From: Clavelina lepadiformis
Lineage: Eukaryota; Chordata; Ascidiacea; Aplousobranchia; Clavelinidae
Length of the DNA: 64,000 nucleotides
NCBI RefSeq assembly: GCF_947623445.1
Contig: NC_135244.1
Location: 5,828,001 to 5,892,000, forward strand
Direction: 5' to 3'
Below, in pieces: positions 22,401 through 33,736 of the stretch. Every line of letters starts with the position of its first letter. The first letter of the stretch is position 1. The position numbers and the translations under genes were made by a program. The notes beneath the pieces are model-generated. The model was not told the DNA's origin. It was given only the letters and a program-made list of their open reading frames with translations, and did not search any database.

Positions 22401-25400
22401 TACATATCACCATCGTCGTAGTTGTAGTTTGGGTCATATGTAATGTAGCTAACAAGCAGTCATTTCAAACATTAAACTTCTGTAGTTTTTGAAAACTTTT
22501 ATTTGGTGTAATTTAAGAAAAAATTGTATAAATTACAGAAACCAAGCCTAATCAAGGCATGGAGTTAAACCGAATGAAAACAAAAATTTTCAAACTTTCG
22601 TACTCCAGGCACATTTGAATAATTGCATCGATGTATGAGGTAACTTCCATAGGACATCTTCTGATAAACAACTCAAAAGTGTGAATGCAGTGTTCACGCA
22701 GTTCATCATCAACCTATGAATAAGAAAAGTAAACCTTTTCATTGATGAATAATTCCAAACCAATGCATATTTAACAAGAAACAGTCACGAAGCAAGATAC
22801 TGTATACCTCACAAGTGTGTGGAAATTACTGCTAAACTCAAGCTGACAAACTTTTGAACAGTTTATATTAGTAGCTTAGTATTAGGTGGTATTATCGTTA
22901 TTAGTGTATATTAGACGCGACCCATACTTTTTGGTAAATGTTTGGTAGAAAAAAATGATTTATACACAAATGAATACGATATCCATCATGATGCCATTAT
23001 TCTTTTATAACATTTCATGTAGTTATTTATGGTTCTTGTCAAATATTTGGGCAACTAAGAGCATTACAAACCTCATCCTGACTACAAAATTTGGTCACAA
23101 GAGGCATCAACTCCTCCAGGAACTTTCCAACACGATGCCCGGCTTGGCTTGTAATGGAGCAAATGCACTGCACATAAGTCCGACGAGTTCTAGTCAAGGA
23201 ATCATTATCTCCTTCGCTGAATGATAATTCATCCACTAGATGTCTGACCAGCTCACTGAAGATCGTGTTGTTGCAGCTTATTACCTGAGAAAAATGTTTT
23301 AAATTCTCTGCTTCTCTTCAAAGAAGAGGATTTTTATTAAGCTAAATGCAGTTTGATTTTTCTTAAAAACTTTGAATAGTCTTCATTCATCTTTGATTTG
23401 TTTTTGTATCGGTAACAGCCATGATAACTTTGCTTACAAGATGTCCAATGGCTGTATTAGCTCTTTTGCGAACAGCCATTCTTCCATTTTTCAACAAGGG
23501 CAACAATGCATCCTTTATCTGGGCATGAAAAGTATTAAGCAGGGACCCATGTCTGTTCAGCAAGTCACCTATGAAACAAAAAGTGAACAAACATCGTCAA
23601 AAATAGTGATTCAAATATAAATTCACATAAAAAACAGAATGACTGACTAAAAACCACTCCAGTAATTTATAAATGATGAACTTTCATGTACCAAGTATAT
23701 CTAAAGCTTCAAGTTGGACAGAAACATCAGTTTGCTTGGAAATAGCAGAGGTGAGCCGATTTGTGATTTTCTTACAGATGTTAGCAAGCATTGTGACATT
23801 CGACTGAGGGAGTTCAGTTATAACTGTCTTTAAGCCAATACTGAGTTAAAAAAAACAAAAGAAATAATAGTTAAATTAATGATACTGTTATGCAAATTTG
23901 AAAGCAAACAAAAAAGGTGAATTAATTATACAAATGTGTAATTTAACATCTTGATTGCCACAGGATCAATTGGCAACCTGTCTTCAGATGCCAACGTTTC
24001 AAAGGATAAAACCAAGATAAGCAGTGTGCAAAATTTTGTTCTAGAATGAAATAGTCAAGTTTCAGGTTTGTCACTGGTTGCCAGTTGATGTCTGTTTTAG
24101 ATGCCAAGATTAAGTAATTCACATGAAATTTTTTAGCAAAGTTGTGGTTACAACCTTGGCTGCACAACAATGACAACGAGAATAGGCCTAGTTGTTGTTG
24201 CAAATGAAAACAATCTTATTTTCACTAACAGGTTGATGGCAGTTAGTGAGTTGAAAGAAATCTTAGGCTAATAAATTGCGAAAAAAATTGTAAAATCTTG
24301 GAAAAATACATTATAAATAACCTTGAAATATCACGTAGTTGTTCTTTATCCGATATCATATTACTGCAAAGCGTATCAACTATGGTTTCTATTTGATGTT
24401 CCTTCACTTTGCTCACCAGTGGTCCCAAACTACAAAAATTCAAAAAACAAATTTAATCAATCATCTAAATGGTGAAATATTAGGGTAGAGTATTGTTGAA
24501 AAAAGTGTTATATTCAAGTCACAAATATAATATTACCAACAATAATAAAATTGTGCAAATTGATGAGCGAGTACAATAAACTGCAAAATAAGTGAAAATG
24601 TCTTTACCATCTCACGGCCAAATTTTGCACTTCACCATTTTTGTCTTCAAGCAGTTTAAGGAGCATTTTAATAACTTTCTTTTCACTTTCATCATCTAAC
24701 TTAATGGAATCTTTCTGAAGCTCCATCATCAGGTCATTTGTTGCCATAAATCTGTTAAACAACAACCAACAAGATAACTTACAAGTTATAACCATTGGTT
24801 TTCAAACTCTTTGGCATCATTACCCCCAGCAGTGGTGTGATAGTTCAGAATTATCACTACCCAGTGGCGTATTATATTGAGGTTAGGAATGCGCAAGTCA
24901 GAATAATTTACTATTCTAGAATTATTCCGAATACCTAAACCGAATCCTCTTCTGAATTTTTTTATTCTAGCAAATTAGCAAACAGCAAAACATGAACGTT
25001 TTATTATTTACAACAAAAATACAATCAAAGCACAAGTTTATTGCAGTGCAATACATTAAGACTAAATATCTGCCCATCAAACGAGATCGTAACTTCGTAG
25101 CAGTTAACCCTGCACTGGAAAAAGATCTCTCTGAAAATATTGATGTGGCAGGTATGCAGGCAACTTCTTTAGCAGAAGCAACCGTTTAGCGTTGTTGCAC
25201 CACCTGTCTAACGTGTTAGTGGTATTTGGTTGGAACTTCAGAAAGCTTGTAATTTCCGCTGATGGATGTAGTGCCCCTACAAGATCTTCTTCCACGTCAC
25301 TACTATTGCTGGCACAATCGACACCACAACCCAGCAGATCAACCAAATCATTGCCACAACTTGGAAGGCCATGCTGAAACCTGTTGGTACCGCCACCGCT

Positions 25401-28400
25401 GCCTTCATTTCGAGTTTCCATGCTTTCCTGTTGGAGTATGAGCATTTCCGATTCAACAGCTCCTTTGACCTGTGGTAAAAAAAAACGTTTTATCAGCAAT
25501 TAACAAAATAAGATTGATGGTTACGAAAGCACTTAGTTTTATGTAAGTAATAGAACTTACTTGAACTCCCTCCACATTTTTGAAATAATTCATCTTGGAT
25601 TTTGGTTCCAACCATGTTGAAATGATCATGTGCAAAAAACTTGAGGGTGAGTTGTCAAAGACAAACCAAAATCTGACTTGCAACTGGTACAAGATGTTGC
25701 TTTTAAAAAGTACCAAGATGGGTGAATCTTTTTCACATGGTGAAAATTCTTGTGCCAAGCCTCTGATCATAGGTATGACTCCACCGTTTTACAATCTGTG
25801 GGTTGCTTAAAACTAGACGAACAGGTGCTTGCAGACAGCGCAATCTCTCTAACATGGTAAACGTGGAATTCAACCGAGTGGCAACAACGAGTAGAAGCTC
25901 CAGCTTGTTTTCCCTTTGTTTTGCTCACAAAGCATGAAGAGCTTTAGAAGATAGTCTAAAAAAGACAGCAAGATGTCTAGCTGCTCCTAAAGAAAGAGAC
26001 TAGTTAATTATGGTTGATTACACCACAGCATAATGTAAGCACTGATTAACACTGAGAGATTACATCAGTCACTAATAAAAGATGATACTTACCGATTGCT
26101 GATTGGTGATCTAATTTGAGGTATTTCTAAAGCTTGCTTTAAACCAAGTTGCAATGTTTGTGTGCTGCACAACGGACATGGTCCCAAACATAATTTTCGT
26201 TTAACATAATACACGTGTTGACAATGTTAGTGCCATTGTCCGTGACAACAGCCCCCTCTGATGAGGGGGATATCTCGTAACCCTCTAGAACTGCCTCTAA
26301 CCATGCAGCGATGTTTTTTCCAGAATTTGCTTCATCCACTTCTTTGTTGGCAAGGACAAGATTAAAAAGTTCTTCGTTTATGTAGTGATATTTTACACCA
26401 AGAAATGACAGCATCTTAACATTGCATCACAAGTCCGTGGTTATTGATGCATACTTGGCATGTTTTAACAAGTTCCTTATTTCCACTATGCAGCTTAAAA
26501 ATTTTTCTTCAATATTACTGGTGAATGTCCATCTCATAGGCTGGTGCTAAGTCATTGATCAATTTTTTGAAATTTTTACCTTCTGCTAAACTGATTGGTC
26601 TCAGATCATCAACTATAGTGTTTAGAATCAATTCGGTAATCTTTTTTGAATGTGTAGGAGTAACTGCAGTTCTCATAAACAACGTTAATTTCTGCTGCTT
26701 GGATGCTGATTCTAATGTGCATCCATCAGTTGTTTTATCGCCTGATTGATTGTTTAACTACAAATACACATGTTTAGTCTTTAGATGTTTCATAAGACTT
26801 CCAGTGCTGTTTCAATAACTCATTTCTTCTTTACAGTGCTTACACACTGCAACCTTATTAGAAATTAAGGTAAAATGCTCCCACATTTGTGAAGTTTTCC
26901 TTTTCACAGGCATCTTTATCTTAATAAATCATATTTGGTAAGCTTAAACTTGAAAAATGCAGGCAAGCAAATGAGTAACAAATGCACGTGGTGAGTTGAA
27001 CAAGTGAGGAAAAAATACATTTTTTCTCGTTTTTGTGTCGCACCGTGCAACTTGCACGTTCAATTTTTTCTCACTTGTTACGTTGTGAATTTTTTTCTCG
27101 CTCTAACGCTCTTAAAACCGAATTCTATTATCCAATTGAAATTGGCATTTAGATTCAAATAGCTTAGGATTCGAATCCTCTGGATTCAGTATTCTGAATT
27201 GACCATCCCTACCTGAGGGGCTAAAGTTTTTGAAATTTTGGGCTAATATTCCCATGTTACCACTTAAACAAAAATGCATGGGGGACAAAAAATTTGGAGC
27301 TTTTATACTTCAAAAACTGCATAAAAATGCATCAAACTGGAATGTATTTTTATACTTATACATACATTACTTGGCAATTTATTAGGTACAATTTTGAAAT
27401 GGTACGTATAACGGTTTTGTGATACTGTATACAATGATTGTGTTACAACACAGTATATATATAACAATTTGGTAGTGACATATAACCAACTTTTGATATA
27501 TTCTGCTAGATTCAGTCAAGTGTTCTGATAAACCAAACTTGTATTGCTCATTCGAGCGTTTTGTAACAAATTCCCTTTCAACATCCATCTTGCAAAATGG
27601 GGATAACTTAAGTTTGCTTTTACAACTCAATTAAACAAGAAACTTCATATCAAAAACTGTAATGAGAGATTTGCTCTGTCGGAAGTGGGACAGCGAAACC
27701 ATCAATACTAGAACCACAAGCTGCCTGCCGTCTTCGACGATCAACCCAGTCCAGTGTGGTCTTCGCTATGGTCGTTATTTTATAACAATGCTGTTTGGAG
27801 CTTTCGTAGAGTAGTAGTTTTATTGTAATGTTTATAGCCGATACGGGGTCACAAACTAGAAAATGCAATGAGCAAAAAAATGTGTAAGTCAACTTGGTAG
27901 CCGAATGGTTAGAGCGCTGGGTTCACAATAAGACAATCTGTGTCACACGTGGTTTTAAGTTCGAGCAATACAATACAAAACAACCAAAAAAACAAATAAA
28001 AATTGTGTGATAATCGGAACTTGCTCTAAGGCTAGCTCAGTAACCGGGGCTCAAGCAATGATCCGCATCTCTAGGTTTAAGCCATACAACGACTTTCCTC
28101 AGTTCGAGGATAAAGATTATTACACCATGTGGTCCCAAAAATTAAATTTTGAAAAAGGAACGGCCTAATGCAAAAAAATGTGGCAATAGTGTATGCAGAA
28201 AATTTGAACACAATTGTAATTTGCATAAAAATACTGAAACTGTTATTTTATTTTTTCTGTATAATTCATTCATTTATTACTTTTCAGTTTAAGGCATTTT
28301 TCTCCAAAAAATTATTACTGTACTTTTAGCAAGGGCCCCGTTAACCACCAGAAATGGCTTCATTACCCACAGTTTCACAACCACTGACTGAAATACTAAT

Positions 28401-28518
28401 ATATTAAGACGTAAGTTTAGACATGTTCTGGCAAAAACATCACCTACCTGTAATCTTTGTCATGTGAATTCATTTTATCCAGTAAGCTGGAAATATGAAA
28501 TGAAGTGTAAGTCATCAT
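16469..28518 (-). CDS. CAND1: CAND1, cullin-associated NEDD8-dissociated protein 1 (25 coding exons)
   Basis: A complete gene. I placed 25 coding exons: 28448-28518, 24608-24751, 24322-24429, 23692-23840, 23438-23568, 23072-23284, 22604-22713, 22337-22448, 22152-22259, 21783-21969, 21375-21598, 21196-21306, 20928-21085, 20465-20701, 20090-20289, 19700-19912, 19431-19609, 19203-19331, 18793-18922, 18461-18672, 18022-18164, 17300-17468, 17018-17125, 16767-16901, 16469-16570. They sum to 1260 codons plus stop (human CAND1 is 1230 residues). HEAT-repeat landmarks include [44 protein letters not shown] and a C-terminus ending MEAMDTS. An acidic [14 protein letters not shown] loop interrupts the N-terminal half. 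CAND1 wraps around CUL1-RBX1 and exchanges substrate-receptor modules. The exon 10/11 and 13/14 junctions rest on alignment rather than strong signals. Intron 1 is 3.7 kb and full of transposons. Confidence 0.95.
24884..27211 (-). mobile_element. Decayed hAT transposon with BED-finger transposase, inside CAND1 intron 1
   Basis: The ends TAGGAATGCGCAAGTCAGA (left) and TAGGGATGGTCAATTCAGA (right, reversed) are imperfect inverted repeats. The 8-bp flanks attgaggt and cctgaggg share five positions, compatible with an old hAT target duplication. Inside, on the minus strand, a BED zinc finger begins near 26911 ([14 protein letters not shown]..., CKHC), with a stop and then a shifted frame leading to MKHLKTKH. 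Further parts are a catalytic-domain piece at 26139-26414 ([22 protein letters not shown]), [10 protein letters not shown] near 25560, and a C-terminal dimerisation-like piece at 25104-25499. Several stops and frameshifts make it non-autonomous now. It resembles ZBED-type hAT transposases. Confidence 0.75.
27893..28165 (+). repeat. tRNA-derived SINE-like segment in CAND1 intron 1
   Basis: TAGCCGAATGGTTAGAGCGC resembles a tRNA A-box region and AGTTCGAGCAA (27958-27968) a B box, but the spacing is longer than in a tRNA and no cloverleaf closes. An A-rich stretch and an unrelated body with a second TTCGAGGAT-like motif follow. This is what a tRNA-headed SINE or a disrupted tRNA copy looks like. 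The 3' boundary is a guess. Confidence 0.4.
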
Positions 28519-30210
28519 GGAAACTATATGTGTTCCACAATTTTTTTCGTATAATTCAAAATTTTGCCTATCAGGCTCTTTTACACAAACAAAAATTATA
28601 TAACATACAGTATAAATCACAACTCTAATAAACACAAAAAACATTATTTCTTAAGTCAATCTGATAAAATATAGCAGCTGTGAGGCGGCTGAGGCAAATA
28701 CATGTTAAAGTGGAATCAGCAAACTTGCTGCCAGTAGCTAAAAGAGTATATGCCAACATCAATATTACGTCAAAATAGTTCGTTTAAAAAACACACTGAC
28801 TTAAAAAAATATGTTCACCAAACATGAACACACGCAAAATCAGCCAGCATAAAATATACATATGGTTTTTTAAACTAGCGCTGGCCCTTAATTCCAGTCT
28901 GGCATGAATGCAAGATACTTCAAAATGCATATTGCAGCTTTCCTCACCTACACCTGTTGGTTTATAATAAATAATAATCTAAACAACTGGCCGTAGAAGG
29001 CATATACCTCAATACACCATTTAGCCATTGCCCGTGTATTTAACGGGGAAGCATGGTAGTTTTTGACAATATCTTGAGGGTGAAGGATGGCCAAGATCAG
29101 GGTGACCTGGTGCTAACCTGTATAGAAAGCTTGCATTTTAGCATAGAGAGATTTACACCAAAAAAATTGATTTAATGTTTTACTCCATGCCAATATTAAA
29201 ACTCTAATTATTTATTTTCCGCGGCAACTAGGCCTAGCCTAACTCTTAAATTAATGAATGTAGCCGATTGCCGCGATTGGAAAATTGTTGGCTTGCAGTT
29301 GCAATTTTTGTATGCTTGTTTCTTGTGACACGATTTTGCGACGACATGCCATACAGGCTGAAGCTGAAAACTACGCCAATGATGTACCGATATTTACTCC
29401 TACGCCATGCTGGAGATCTCCATACAAGCTTTTCATATAGGGGTGCAAGACAACTAAAATTATCAGGTGCATTTTGCAGTTATGGTAGGTAGGCTATAGG
29501 ATGCAAAGCCTTTGGTTGCTTAGAGTAGCTTTTGGTAGTAAATGCGCACTCTCTAAAAAAGGAGACATTGTACTCTATTATGTCTAATAAATCGAAAAAC
29601 AAAAAAAGGCCACGCAAAAATCTCCTTTTTTTAAAAAGTCCTACCCTTCCCAAATTGACGTTTCTGTGCAGCAAGCACATAGGCTTAGAAAACCTCGATG
29701 GTACAGTGGCCGCGCTTATTGCTTGAAATCCACTATGGCCTATGCAGGTTGCACAGCCACATAAGAACTCAAACTAAAGCAGCACTATTTTGCATTTATG
29801 CCAATTAAAAATAAGCTGCCACTAGCTGTATTTTTTCGAAAAAATAATGCATACGGAGTTATTTCTCACAGTTTCTTGTTAACCTAACTTAAATGTTATA
29901 ACTTTATAACATAGTAACCTAAACCACATCTACCTTCCAATCCAAATCTAACCCCAATAAAACCTTAAATAGCTATAAACTCAACTTTATGTATTCCTAT
30001 TCTCCTAACCTATAACCGCCTATCTTTAACAACAGGCTGCTTGACCTTCACACTAAGGTGAAATAGTCACTTCGTTTAAAACAGCATGAACAAATTAACA
30101 ATCCTACAGGAAAGTATTTATGACAGTATGATGTCCGTAGGACTATTCCAGGGCCAGAAAACCTCCCAGTTTGACAGTTCTTTACGAGCACGCGGGTCGC
30201 GCAAGCATTT

Positions 30211-30283
30211 GTTGCAAGTGCAATTATACATAGCCTAGGCCCTAGGCCTAGGGCATAGGCTAAAAACCATGTTGCACTTGCAA
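30211..30283. repeat. Two-tier palindrome able to form a hairpin or cruciform
   Basis: A 32-bp near-perfect palindrome at 30231-30262 (TAGCCTAGGCCCTAGG, then its complement with one mismatched pair) is nested inside a second inverted pair, TTGCAAGTGCAA (30212-30223) and TTGCACTTGCAA (30272-30283). The arms are separated by 7-9 bp on each side. No transposon ends or coding sequence accompany it. Confidence 0.7.
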
Positions 30284-32055
30284 ATAAGCAAAGGTTAAGT
30301 TAAACGAAAAATGTCACTGCGCGATTTTTTTATCCAGTCTGACTTGCCACTGTTTACCACTTTACATCATGATTTGTTGGACTTTGGCAAAATTAAGATA
30401 TGAAACCAAGCTGACTGATTTCAAGTTAAAACTTATGCAACAGCGGCCGTAGTCTGTGCGCCAGTGAAGCAAAAAAATTGAGGCCCGATTGTGGTTCAGA
30501 TGCCCTATATCGTGTTATGTTGTATAGCTTGCTTTGCTTTCCACATGTCCAAAATTGCACCAAGGTAAATCCAACCCGACTTTTTCGTTTGTGACGTGGC
30601 GTCTACAATTTTTGGCGAGTTACAAAATTACTTTAAACAAACCTGGAAATAAAAAAAAAAACGGCAAAATATGCATCAGTTGGCAACAAAACTGCTTAAA
30701 TCAAAAATATACGGTTTATCTTGTCAGTTCATGCTTTAATTCTATACAAATATTTCGCATAGTATCTTCAACATGCTGCTAAATTAATCGCTAATTAAAT
30801 GCGACTCCGCATTCACAAAACAAAAAATTTTTCCACACGCTTGTTCGTCTATCACTCTAAAATAGAAAATTATAAAATTTGCTGGAATTATTTTTCATTT
30901 TATACTCAAACTAATTTTCAACTTAACTTTGGTCCTCACAGCTCATAAACGGTCGCTTGCATCGATAAGGGCCAAACTACAGATCAAATATAGCTCGAAA
31001 AATTACTTTCCACAAAAAAATTCAAATAAGTTTTTATTACACCTGTTTATCGATCCCTCTAGATTAAAAAACTATTACATTTGCTGGCATTATTTTCCAT
31101 TTGATATTCAAATTAATTAGCGCTGGTCCCCACCGCTCGCAAACCTTCATTTACGTTGACAATTTAATATACGACATTTTTAACAAATGCTTTGAATTGC
31201 ATTTATTTTTTATTTTTATGTGCAAAACACACATTTTCAATTTTGCGAAATAAACGCAATTTCGAGTTCGTTATCTGTCATCCCCAGATAATTACTGTGG
31301 TACCATTTGGTGCAGTTATCGCATCCAAGCTGCAATTTCATTTATTTTATTATTTATTTGTCTTTATATGTATGTTTTTTCAATATTTCTTTAGCGATTA
31401 GATTAAAATATTTTAAATAGTAATTATGTAGGCCTATACTTGAAGGCCTACATGTGGTTTACACTTTCCCATTCGCTATTTTTTGTTACATTGCTACATC
31501 CACACAGAGAGCAAATTTCATTTAAATTTCCTGCGCAAAAGTAATTCTTTTACATACTGAATTTTACAGTTTTTTGTACAAACGTTTTAACCCATCTTGA
31601 ATTTCTCAAAATGTCTTCCGCATAACTTTTTCTTTGCTGCTGAAGATCTAACAAACTGTTTTTGTATGTTAGCATTACTTGTTTTGTTTTTACTGTTTCC
31701 TACCTCCCGCTGTGTTTCCACTATGTGTGTCTATTTATTTCTTTGTGCTGTCCCTCGAATACTTTGGCCAAATCTTTTGCTCAGAGACTATAACCCTGTC
31801 TCAACTTATATTGTTTATGTCAACTGATGAATTATGGTGGACATATAGCATCTGGAAATTTTTTTTAAAATTGAAATCTTTAATAGCACTTCTACTAAGT
31901 TCTTTTGCAAATCTTAAAAAGTAATTTGAACAACGTGTCCTAGGGAAGTCGAAAAAACGCGGACCTCTATTTTATGTGTGTGCATTTATGTGCAATAGCT
32001 CAAGTTAAGCTTTCATATCGTTACTCATAAGAGTCATAACCGTTGCACATATGAA

Positions 32056-32582
32056 CATAGTTGAGCAGTATAGTACTATAGTACCGCATTACTGTACCAC
32101 GGTACTTTTTCGGTACCCATACCGCTACCGTCGGTACTTTTGAAAAAAAGTACCGAATCTCTGTACCGAATTACTTTTTTCAAGAAATTTCTGTCGGTCC
32201 CGGCACTCGGTACTTTTCAAGTGATAATTTCAAAATTTTAACAAGTATGCTTTCAAAAATATTTGTTAATTAATCCTTAATACTAATTTTAGCATCTGTT
32301 GATCTTTTCCAATCTAGAAATGTCAAGTAAAATTGCAAGCGATTAACGTCACATATATGTTTTGACCTGGTGTAACCTTTACCGGGGGCATAATAGCGGC
32401 AAACATTGCATTTTGCAGCAGCATCTGTTACACAAAAAGTAGGCCTTCCGGTAAAGAGTACCGACAAAGTACCGAACTACTTTTTTACAATAGTACCGAA
32501 TACCGGAACCGTCGGTACATTTTTTGCCAAGTAGCGGTACCGTTACCGACGGTACATTCAAAGTACCGACTGCCCACCTCTG
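32056..32582. mobile_element. Non-autonomous hAT element rich in GGTACC motifs
   Basis: The right end reversed reads CAGAGGTGGGCAGTCGGTAC and the left end CATAGTTGAGCAGTATAGTAC. Both continue into dense GGTACC/GTACCG strings, giving long imperfect inverted repeats. The flanking octamers catatgaa (32048-32055) and cataggaa (32583-32590) match at seven of eight positions, a good hAT target duplication. The middle keeps a fragment on the minus strand with C-x2-C and a following His (AKCNVC...SKH), reminiscent of a BED finger. This implies a deletion derivative of a ZBED-type hAT. Confidence 0.75.
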
Positions 32583-33718
32583 CATAGGAAGTAGTTCACA
32601 TATTTTCTGCATTAAAAGGAAAGTCACCTTAGAAAAACCAACGGAGTAAACGTCACTCTCTTGCGCACGTGACGTTTTTTGTTTGAAAATGACCATGTCA
32701 CCGTGCATTGTAGATAGGTTACGGAACATGTTGTTAACTATAGGCAGCTGAGTTAGGAGACACGGATATGCAAGAAATTGATTTTTGTTATTAAAATTGG
32801 AATTGTGGTCAAATTTGTATAGAAGCTAGATTTGAGTGAGTAGGCTATGTGATTAATGTGAAAACTCAGAAGTAGATTAGAATAAAAAAAATCAGAAAAT
32901 GGGCTTCAAACAGACGATATTTTTCTTTGAAACAGTGCAGTATACGGACAGTCTTGTTAGAAGGCTTGTCTAATTCTAGTGTGTTATACGTTAGAATGGT
33001 AGTCGGTAGCATACTTTTAAAGTGTTGTTGCAGTTTTTTGAGTGTTATTCCTAGCCTACTGGTGTATACAGCTGGATTGAAAAGTATAGCCGTTTCCAAC
33101 AAGATCTTGTATAGGCTACCCCCGAATAGGCTGTATAAAGTACGGCAGTTGTCAACGAGAAGTCCTGCGAACAAAGACGCAAATTTTGGCGTGCACTGAA
33201 GTCTCAATTCTTTGTTAATTATTTATGACAAAGATCGGTGCGCAAAAATACTTGTCGACCTATTGGAAGAGCGCACTTATTGCAATTACACAGTACTGTA
33301 CTCGGTTTGACTTATTCAATCTTTCAATCAATTGAAATTTGTGTGTGTAAAAGTTCTGTTAAAGTCTTTAAGTGCAGAATTACACATCTGAAGTGCGCTA
33401 CTGAAGCTTATAATGGAAAACACGTTATTGAGTGCACCTATGCCAAATTCTGCAGTCTGGGGGTACAGATGGTACTGTGTCTAGTCAAAATGCTTTGCGT
33501 ACATGGTATGGTATCAGAATCTTTATCCTCAGACTAAGGAAAGTCTTTGTATGACTTAAACTCTGTGATGATTCCTTATCACTTGCTGAGCCTTGGCTGA
33601 CAAGCTAGCCATTGGGCAAGTTCTGATTAACATGCCCATTTACCTGTTTACTTTATGGTGTTGTGATTTGTTAATTATATATTTGCATTTTGCAATTTAT
33701 TTTTCTGAAATATTTTAT

Positions 33719-33726
33719 TTTTGCAG
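33719..33726 (+). promoter_or_regulatory. Acceptor site 10 nt before the WDR7 start codon
   Basis: A long T-rich tract ends in TTTTTGCAG at 33726, followed by CATAACGTGT and the ATG. It is a strong 3' splice site. The partner is either an unseen 5' noncoding exon or a spliced leader added in trans. Confidence 0.55.
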
Positions 33727-33736
33727 CATAACGTGT

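Larger units (their letters stand above)
28519..33736. other. Divergent intergenic region between CAND1 and WDR7
   Basis: About 5.2 kb separating the starts of minus-strand CAND1 and plus-strand WDR7, so promoters of both should lie here. It contains the palindrome at 30211-30283, the hAT MITE at 32056-32582 and several copies of short dispersed repeats. Open frames such as 31597-31924 are T-rich, hydrophobic by composition and unsupported. Confidence 0.5.

Noticed and set aside
27893-27970. Possible functional tRNA gene
   Set aside because: A- and B-box-like motifs are too far apart and no acceptor stem pairs, so SINE-like is the better reading.
31597-31924. Hydrophobic plus-strand frames
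   Set aside because: T-rich composition alone explains the Phe/Leu content; overlapping frames look alike and no conserved motif appears.
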